NCBI GenBank assembly: GCA_902475645.1
Contig: CABSAH010000043.1
Span: 1 to 11,135, forward strand
DNA from: an uncultured Christensenellaceae bacterium
GTDB lineage: Bacteria; Bacillota; Clostridia; Christensenellales; CAG-138
DNA: 11,135 nt
Reading direction: 5' to 3'
Part shown: in pieces, positions 6,735 through 11,135 of the stretch
How positions within the stretch are numbered: the first letter of the stretch is position 1
Layout of the letters: each line of letters starts with the position of its first letter
The notes under the pieces: model-generated
Databases searched by the model: none
Told to the model about the DNA's origin: nothing
Seen by the model: the letters and a program-made list of their open reading frames with translations, nothing else
Translations under genes and position numbers: made by a program

Positions 6735-7415
6735 ATGATATGGTGCGTGGAGGATGACGCAAGCATTCGGGACATAGAGGTGTACGCGCTCGGCTCCGCG
6801 GGCTTTGCGGCAAGGGGCTTTGAGGACGGCAGCAGCTTTTATGCCGCCATAACGGGCGAAAAGGAAAAGCCGCAGCTTATTGTGCTGGACGTTATGCTGC
6901 CGGGCATTGACGGGATAGAGCTGCTAAAGCGCATACGGGCCAACGCCGCGCTGAAGCAGATACCCATAGTCATGGCCACGGCCAAGGGCAGCGAATACGA
7001 CAAGATACAAGGGCTTGACCTTGGCGCGGATTATTATCTGACCAAGCCCTTCGGCGTGATGGAGCTTATATCCTGCGTGAAGGCCGTGCTTAGGCGATGC
7101 GGCGCGGAGGATGAAAAAAGCACGCTCAACGCCTGCGGCATAAGCATGAACACGCTTGAGCATACCGTAAGCGCAAACGGGGAGCGCGTAACGCTTACAT
7201 ATAAGGAATATGAGCTGTTAAAGCTCTTTTTGACCCATGTGGGCGCGGCGTTCACAAGGGAACAGCTTATGGAGCTTATTTGGGGAACGGACTACATGGG
7301 CGAAACGCGCACCATAGATATGCATATACGCACGCTGCGCCAAAAGTTAGGCAAATGCGGCGCGGCGATAAAAACGGTAAGAAACGTCGGCTACCGCATG
7401 GAGGATGGGCAATGA
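6735..7415 (+). CDS. phoP: Response regulator, OmpR/PhoB family, of the phosphate operon
   Basis: A 226-residue two-domain regulator. The receiver domain (about 1-120) has the acidic pocket Glu6-Asp7-Asp8, the phosphoacceptor Asp52 in LIVLDVMLPG, Thr82 and Lys104 in LTKPF. The C-terminal winged helix (about 130-226) has the recognition-helix segment TRTIDMHIRTLRQKLG and ends with VRNVGYRM, as in PhoB, PhoP and OmpR. An AAGGAGG site lies ten bases before the ATG, five bases after phoU. The kinase start overlaps its stop as ATGA. Placement inside the pst operon makes phosphate control the natural assignment (called PhoP in Gram-positives, PhoB elsewhere). If it binds the Pho box before pstS it activates its own operon. 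Confidence 0.92.
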   Translation: MIWCVEDDASIRDIEVYALGSAGFAARGFEDGSSFYAAITGEKEKPQLIVLDVMLPGIDGIELLKRIRANAALKQIPIVMATAKGSEYDKIQGLDLGADYYLTKPFGVMELISCVKAVLRRCGAEDEKSTLNACGISMNTLEHTVSANGERVTLTYKEYELLKLFLTHVGAAFTREQLMELIWGTDYMGETRTIDMHIRTLRQKLGKCGAAIKTVRNVGYRMEDGQ

Positions 7416-9061
7416 CGAAAAGAATATTCAGGGCGATAATGCTGGTTGCGGGCATAATACTGCTTGCAAGCCTGCTTATAGTTATGGACTGCTTATACGA
7501 ATACTTCGCAGGGTTACAGGAAAACGAGCTGAAGAATCAGCTTTACCTTGCGGCGGCGGGCGTTGAGCAGGGCGGGGAGGCTTACCTTGCCCGCGTGAAA
7601 AGCGAAAGGTACAGGCTGACGTGGATTGCGCCGGACGGCAAGGTGAATTACGACAGCGGCGGCATTGAAAAGCCGGATAACCACGCCGAGCGCGAGGAGG
7701 TGCGGCAGGCGCTTGAAGCCGGAGAGGGGCAAAGCACGCGCTATTCATCTACGCTTATGCAAAAGACAATGTATTACGCAAAGCGCCTTGACGACGGCAG
7801 CGTAATAAGGATATCCGCAAGCAGGGCAACCGTTGCAACGCTGGCGCTGGGTATGCTGAGGCCCGTTGTTATAATAGTGCTGGCGGCGCTGGCGCTTGCC
7901 GCTGTTATGGCGAACAGGCTTGCGCAAAGGATAGTTGCGCCGCTTAACGCGCTTGACCTTGACCATCCGCTGGATAATGATGCATACGGGGAAATTGCGC
8001 CGCTGCTCAGCCGCATAAACCGCCAGCATATGCAGATAGACGCGCAGATGAAGGCGCTAAGCAAGAAAACGGACGAATTCAGCGCCATTACCCGAAGCAT
8101 GAAGGAAGGGCTTGTGCTGCTGAACGAGCAGGGCGGCATAATAAGCATGAACCCGGCGGCAGGGCGCATATTCGGCGCGGACGAAAGCTGCATAGGCAGC
8201 GATTTTATTACGGTGGACAGGGATACGAAGCTGAGCGCCGCCATACGCGCGGCATACGAAAACGGCCACGGCGAAACGAGCATGAGCCGCGGCGGAAGGG
8301 TATATCAGCTTGACGTCAGCCGCATAGAATCCGACGGAAAAACGGCAGGCGCGGTAATACTCGGCTTTGACATAACCGAAAAGCAGAATGCGGACGCCAT
8401 GCGCCGCGAATTTACGGCAAACGTTTCGCATGAGCTTAAAACGCCGTTGCAGGGCATTATAGGCAGCGCGGAGCTTATTGAAAACGGCATGGTTAAGGCG
8501 GAGGATATGCCCCGCTTTGTGGGCCACATTCGGCAGGAGGCGCAGCGCCTCGTTACGCTGATAGGCGACATAATAAGGCTTTCGCGGCTGGACGAGGGCT
8601 GCGATATGCCTACGGAGCGCGTTGACCTTAAGGCGGTTGCGGCGGAGGCTGCAAACGACCTTGGCACGGAGGCGAACGAAAGGCACATAGGCGTTGAGGT
8701 GCGGGGCGAAAGCGTCTGCATAACCGGAGTAAGGCGGCTGTTATATGAGATTATTTATAATCTTTGCGACAATGCCGTTAAATACAACCGCGACGGCGGC
8801 AGCGTAAGCGTAACCGTAGGCGAAAACGACGGCTGCGCCACGGTAACCGTTGCGGATACGGGCATCGGCATTCCCAAGGAGCATCAGGAGCGCGTGTTCG
8901 AGCGGTTCTACCGCGTGGATAAGTCCCACTCCAAGGAGAGCGGCGGCACGGGGCTTGGCTTATCCATTGTCAAGCACGCGGTAATGTATCACCACGGCAG
9001 CATAAGGCTTGATTCCGTCCCGAACGGCGGCACGACAGTAACCGTTTCGCTGCCCGCGTAA
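7412..9061 (+). CDS. phoR: PhoR-like sensor histidine kinase
   Basis: A 549-residue membrane kinase partnered with the preceding regulator. TM1 spans about 7-28, then an extracytoplasmic stretch (30-140), TM2 (about 142-166) and a short HAMP-like linker. A PAS domain (about 222-325) contains LVLLNEQGGIISMNPAAG. The HisKA helix has the phosphorylated His340 in FTANVSHELKTPL. The ATPase domain has the N box (Asn450, Asn454), G1 box DTGIGIP (482-488), the F-box region VFERFYRVD (495-503) and G2 box GGTGLGLSIV (511-520). All catalytic residues are present. I start at 7412, where ATGA overlaps the upstream stop and GGAGG lies seven bases before; a longer frame from 7280 runs inside the regulator gene. 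No good terminator follows. Confidence 0.93.
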   Translation: MTKRIFRAIMLVAGIILLASLLIVMDCLYEYFAGLQENELKNQLYLAAAGVEQGGEAYLARVKSERYRLTWIAPDGKVNYDSGGIEKPDNHAEREEVRQALEAGEGQSTRYSSTLMQKTMYYAKRLDDGSVIRISASRATVATLALGMLRPVVIIVLAALALAAVMANRLAQRIVAPLNALDLDHPLDNDAYGEIAPLLSRINRQHMQIDAQMKALSKKTDEFSAITRSMKEGLVLLNEQGGIISMNPAAGRIFGADESCIGSDFITVDRDTKLSAAIRAAYENGHGETSMSRGGRVYQLDVSRIESDGKTAGAVILGFDITEKQNADAMRREFTANVSHELKTPLQGIIGSAELIENGMVKAEDMPRFVGHIRQEAQRLVTLIGDIIRLSRLDEGCDMPTERVDLKAVAAEAANDLGTEANERHIGVEVRGESVCITGVRRLLYEIIYNLCDNAVKYNRDGGSVSVTVGENDGCATVTVADTGIGIPKEHQERVFERFYRVDKSHSKESGGTGLGLSIVKHAVMYHHGSIRLDSVPNGGTTVTVSLPA

Positions 9062-9068
9062 AAACTTT

Positions 9069-9097
9069 TTGCAAAAAACGAAGGAATTGGGTATAAT
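9069..9097 (+). promoter_or_regulatory. Promoter for the NusG-like gene
   Basis: TTGCAA (9069-9074) and a perfect TATAAT (9092-9097) are 17 bp apart. The expected start near 9104 leaves a leader of about 30 nt. Because phoR has no clear terminator, read-through from the phosphate operon may add to expression. Confidence 0.65.
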
Positions 9098-9135
9098 CGA
9101 ACGGTAAAATAAAACGACCGACGGAGTGGGGGATC

Positions 9136-9645
9136 TTGACGGGAGTATATTGTGTGTTTTGCAGAACCGGTTTTGAAGCGGGTATAGAGGGCCGCCTTAA
9201 TCGGCGCGGTTACGCTGCAATGGTTCCTAAAATAAAAAAGTTTAAGCCGAGCGGAGGTAAGCTGACGATAAAAGAGCTGTGCCTCCTGCCCGGCTATGTG
9301 TTCTTTGAAACGGACGAAGAGCTTGACGTGCGGTCTATAAACACGATGCAGAATGTTATAAAGCTGCTGCAATATGACGACGGCGAATACCGTCTGCGCG
9401 GCGCGGATATAGAATTTGTTGAGTGGATAAAGCGCAACAACGGCACGATAGAGCCAACAAAGGTGATAAAGGAAGGCACCAAGATACGCTTTGTGGAAGG
9501 GCCGCTGTGCGAGCTTAACGGGCGCGTGCTGAAGGTAAACAAAAGCCGCAGGCAGGTTCAAATAGAGCTGAACAACGCCAACGGCCTGCTTAGTACGATT
9601 TGGTGCGCAATAGAATACGTTGAACCGGAGCAGGCAGGGGAATGA
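9136..9645 (+). CDS. NusG-family antitermination factor paralogue (LoaP-like)
   Basis: A 169-residue NusG homologue. The N-terminal NGN domain (about 1-100) begins GVYCVFCRTG and contains the hallmark LPGYVFFET (51-59). A linker follows, then a C-terminal KOW domain (about 113-165) with EGTKIRFVEGPLCELNGRV. NGN binds RNA polymerase; KOW contacts ribosome, Rho or RNA. Housekeeping nusG normally sits with secE and the L11/L1 ribosomal genes. This gene stands alone after phoR with its own promoter and terminator, so a specialised paralogue such as LoaP, which promotes processive read-through of selected long operons, is more likely; that is inference. The start is a TTG at 9136, with GGAG nine bases upstream. 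Codon use matches the phosphate operon. No target operon is visible here. Confidence 0.85.
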   Translation: MTGVYCVFCRTGFEAGIEGRLNRRGYAAMVPKIKKFKPSGGKLTIKELCLLPGYVFFETDEELDVRSINTMQNVIKLLQYDDGEYRLRGADIEFVEWIKRNNGTIEPTKVIKEGTKIRFVEGPLCELNGRVLKVNKSRRQVQIELNNANGLLSTIWCAIEYVEPEQAGE

Positions 9646-9662
9646 CCGCTCCGGTCTTTTTT
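9624..9662 (+). terminator. Intrinsic terminator of the NusG-like gene
   Basis: ACCGGAGC (9624-9631, inside the last codons) pairs perfectly with GCTCCGGT (9648-9655), then C and six T residues. A shorter alternative, GACCG-CTC-CGGTC (9644-9656), ends at the same T-run. The two folds are mutually exclusive. The T-run overlaps the stop codon of the convergent gene. Confidence 0.8.
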
Positions 9663-9951
9663 AATGCTGATTAAGCCACATTATAAGAAACGCTATGCCC
9701 AAATTGGCAGCCGTAAGCGCGGGCATACCCAGCTTGAAGGAGGTATGCAGCGTTTTATGATGAAACACCTTCATGCCCAATACGCCGCCTATGCCGCCGC
9801 CCAAAGCGGCAACTGCGAAAAAGCGCTTTTCGCTTATGCGGCGCGCGCCCTTTTTGGCTTTCGCCTTGTCCGTGCCCATCATGATGAAAAGAACAAGGCT
9901 CATTATGCCGATATAGGCTATAATTGCGGTAAACAGAGTTTTTTCGTCCAT
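9661..9951 (-). CDS. DUF1294 small membrane protein
   Basis: A 96-residue protein of the DUF1294 family, whose function is unknown. A hydrophobic span (about 7-25) is followed by the family motif around DKAKAKKGARRISEK, then a glycine-rich segment (ALGGGIGGVLGM) with FHHKTLHTSFKLG, and a second hydrophobic span (about 77-92). The ATG lies one base after the stop of the TtcA-like gene and has no recognisable ribosome site, so it is probably translated by termination-reinitiation. It converges on the NusG-like gene; the terminator tail of that gene overlaps this stop codon. Confidence 0.85.
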   Translation of the reverse strand: MDEKTLFTAIIAYIGIMSLVLFIMMGTDKAKAKKGARRISEKRFFAVAALGGGIGGVLGMKVFHHKTLHTSFKLGMPALTAANLGIAFLIMWLNQH

Positions 9952-9952
9952 G

Positions 9953-10780
9953 CTATTCGTCAGCGCCGTTATCGGCAGGCTTATTCGCGTTGTTGGGGCA
10001 TTCGCGGCAGAAGCGCGGCGCCTTGGGAGAGGATACTATATCCATAACGTCCCGCGGCGGCAGGCGGAGATTATCCCACATACCGTATTTTTCCGTATCC
10101 GCAATGGCGTTCATTATGCGCTCCTCGGCATCGGGTATAAGGCCGGTAAAGAAGCGGATTACCTGCTTCATTTCCTCGCGCTTGGTGAAGCCTGCGGCGG
10201 GGCAGTTGGGCTTGCGTATGGGCAGCTCCAGCCGCGTTGCAATGCTAAGCGCCTGCTTTTCGGGCAGGAATATCATGGGGCGTATGACCGTAATGTCCTT
10301 GCGGCCAAGATATGTTACAGGGCCGAATGTATTAAGCCTGCTTTCGTAAAGAAGGCTCATGAAAAAGGTTTCTATAACATCATCGCGGTTGTGGCCGAGC
10401 GCTACCAGATTGCAGCCGCGCTCCTTGGCGGCGTCGTTCAGCGCACCGCGCCTAAGCTTGGCGCACAGGGCGCAGGGATGGCTTTCCTTGCGGATGTTGA
10501 ACACTACTTCGCCTATGTCCGTTTTAATAATATCCAGCGGCACGTCTATGCCGCGCGCAAATTCCTCCACCGGGGCAAGGTCCTGATCGGTAAGTCCAAG
10601 GTCGAGCATCACGCCGCATACGTCAAAATGCCTGTAACAAAACCGCTGATACAGCTTTAAGCCGTACAGCAGCAGCAGGCTGTCCTTCCCGCCGGACACG
10701 CCGACGCATATCTTATCGCCCTCGCGTATCATGTTGTATCTTTCGTCCGCGCGGCGGATGCAGCCCAAAACCCGCTTCAT
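9953..10780 (-). CDS. TtcA-family PP-loop protein (probable tRNA thiolation ATPase)
   Basis: A 275-residue protein of the TtcA/TilS N-type ATP pyrophosphatase group. The PP-loop SGGKDS is at 29-34 and LGHNRDD at 128-134. Cys103 and Cys106 (HPCALCAKLRRG) and Cys193 (KPNCPAAG) match the three cysteines that hold the Fe-S cluster in E. coli TtcA, which makes 2-thiocytidine in tRNA. The tail adds another pair, Cys258 and Cys261 (RFCREC), not present in E. coli TtcA as I recall it. The substrate tRNA is not certain in Firmicutes relatives. I choose the ATG at 10780, which has AAAGGA nine bases upstream. Upstream ATGs at 10807 and 10885 fall at or before the predicted transcription start. Confidence 0.85.
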   Translation of the reverse strand: MKRVLGCIRRADERYNMIREGDKICVGVSGGKDSLLLLYGLKLYQRFCYRHFDVCGVMLDLGLTDQDLAPVEEFARGIDVPLDIIKTDIGEVVFNIRKESHPCALCAKLRRGALNDAAKERGCNLVALGHNRDDVIETFFMSLLYESRLNTFGPVTYLGRKDITVIRPMIFLPEKQALSIATRLELPIRKPNCPAAGFTKREEMKQVIRFFTGLIPDAEERIMNAIADTEKYGMWDNLRLPPRDVMDIVSSPKAPRFCRECPNNANKPADNGADE

Positions 10781-10813
10781 ATCCTTAGTTCCTTTTTTCT
10801 CGCTCATTCTTGC

Positions 10814-10842
10814 AGTATACCATAACTTATCCACGAAAAGAA
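10814..10842 (-). promoter_or_regulatory. Extended -10 promoter of the TtcA-like gene
   Basis: On the minus strand TGG-TATACT (-10 at 10819-10814) forms an extended -10 element. A poor -35, TTCTTT (10842-10837), is 17 bp away and just touches the AT-rich palindrome at 10841-10857. Transcription would start at about 10807, which excludes the longer start codons. Confidence 0.6.
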
Positions 10843-10858
10843 TACATAAAATGTATTT
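10840..10858. repeat. 19-bp direct repeat, copy 1 (palindromic core)
   Basis: GAATACATAAAATGTATTT occurs here and again at 11060-11078 with no mismatch. Its core AATACAT-AAA-ATGTATT (10841-10857) is a perfect 7-bp inverted repeat, the form of a dimeric repressor operator, and it abuts the -35 region of the TtcA-like gene. Confidence 0.85.
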
Positions 10859-10974
10859 TAGAGCATCAAAAAAGTGGGCGAGCACCGCTTTTTTTGAGAT
10901 TGCTCGGGTTTTGCCTTTCGCATAAGCTCACGGGCGGCAAAACCCGCAAGGTGCGAAAGTCCATGGACTTTCAT
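10858..10974 (-). other. Unsupported 38-codon frame inside the structured segment
   Basis: An ATG at 10974 opens a frame to a TAA at 10858-10860. The product would be basic (MKVHGLSHLAGFAARELM at the start, KKRCSPTFLML at the end). There is no ribosome site, and the frame runs through three hairpins. I list it because it spans most of the segment between the direct repeats; it may be only a by-product of that sequence. Confidence 0.15.
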
Positions 10975-11059
10975 CCGTTCTGACGCGCATGTCGTCAGAG
11001 CCGGATTAAACATAAGGGGCGCGGCCCCTTATCAACCCCCTAAGGTTATTGACAGAGTG
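10859..11059. repeat. Hairpin-rich segment between direct repeats (possible MITE-like insert or structured RNA)
   Basis: Five hairpins follow each other with almost no spacing: 10867-10898 (AAAAAAGTGG/CCGCTTTTTT core), 10905-10946 (CGGGTTTTGCC/GGCAAAACCCG, 20-nt loop), 10955-10972 (GAAAGTCCATGGACTTTC, uninterrupted palindrome), 10973-11006 (ATCCG..CTGACG / CGTCAG..CGGAT) and 11012-11032 (ATAAGGGGC-GCG-GCCCCTTAT). The segment lies exactly between two identical 19-bp repeats. It has no transposase and no obvious terminal inverted repeats. The structure is seen directly; mobile origin or RNA function is inference. Confidence 0.55.
10867..10898. terminator. Bidirectional terminator-shaped hairpin
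   Basis: TCAAAAAAGTGG pairs with CCGCTTTTTTTGA across a GCGAGCA loop, with one G-T pair and one extra T. On the minus strand it ends in CCACTTTTTT, so it would stop transcription arriving from the right before the TtcA-like promoter. An outer GAGCA/TGCTC pair extends it. Confidence 0.5.
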
Positions 11060-11079
11060 GAATACATAAAATGTATTTA
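11049..11079 (+). promoter_or_regulatory. Possible plus-strand promoter overlapping repeat copy 2
   Basis: A perfect TTGACA (11049-11054) precedes repeat copy 2. The -10 candidates are weak: TGTATT at 17 bp or TATTTA at 19 bp. The palindrome would lie between the boxes, a classic operator position. No start codon is visible before the window ends. Confidence 0.3.
11060..11078. repeat. 19-bp direct repeat, copy 2
   Basis: Identical to copy 1 at 10840-10858, 220 bp away in the same orientation. It continues into ATGTATTTAAGG, so part of the half-site ATGTATT is repeated once more. A TTGACA box lies just upstream. Confidence 0.85.
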
Positions 11080-11135
11080 TGTATTTAAGGTGAATTTGTG
11101 CAAACCACTATATCACAAACACATAAAAAAAGATT

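Noticed and set aside
8057..8686. 209-codon minus-strand frame opposite phoR
   Set aside because: Antisense shadow of the PAS/HisKA region; no motif and no ribosome site.
9062..9080. Terminator after phoR (TTTTTGCAAAAA palindrome)
   Set aside because: The stem is only A-T pairs around GC with no loop, overlapping the next promoter's -35; not a credible terminator.
9950..10660. 236-codon plus-strand frame opposite the TtcA-like gene
   Set aside because: It is the mirror of a clear PP-loop gene. The product is rich in Tyr, Arg, His and Ala with no recognisable motif, and there is no ribosome site.

Overview
The window looks like chromosome of an anaerobic, low-to-mid GC Firmicute (Clostridia-like), judged from the phosphate-operon architecture, strong AGGAGG ribosome sites and sigma-A promoters. 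No 16S or other taxonomic marker is present, so this is inference. It falls into two compositionally different halves. Positions 1 to about 2500 are AT-richer with mixed codon use. From about 2540 onward the genes are GC-richer and strikingly prefer ATA for isoleucine (23 of 30 Ile codons in pstA) and AGG for some arginines.

Left part (minus strand): a tightly packed unit runs from a sigma-A promoter near 2112 leftward: a DUF1413-like small protein, a GNAT acetyltransferase and a DJ-1/PfpI-like protein whose usual nucleophile cysteine is serine. A second GNAT gene follows after a 154-nt gap. At the extreme left lies a run of four small hairpins with no gene, reminiscent of a mobilisation-element leader or oriT. 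The cluster reads like cargo at the end of an integrated element. Positions 2057-2651 hold no gene, only hairpins, a possible element/chromosome junction and the pstS control region.

Centre (plus strand): a complete phosphate operon pstS-pstC-pstA-pstB-phoU followed by a PhoP/PhoB-like response regulator and a PhoR-like histidine kinase, all with short gaps or overlaps. PstS binds phosphate outside the membrane, PstC/PstA form the channel, PstB supplies ATP hydrolysis, PhoU links transporter state to the kinase, and the kinase/regulator pair probably acts back on the TTTACA-type repeats in front of pstS. A strong hairpin without a U-run between pstS and pstC probably raises PstS dosage.

Right part: a stand-alone NusG paralogue (LoaP-like) has its own promoter and terminator. 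Convergent to it is a minus-strand pair, a TtcA-family PP-loop protein followed by a DUF1294 membrane protein. The final 350 nt is non-coding by ordinary criteria but is a dense chain of five hairpins bounded by two identical 19-bp copies of a palindrome-containing sequence. With the orphan NusG paralogue, this is the least explained part of the window. I see no defence system, CRISPR array, tRNA or rRNA.
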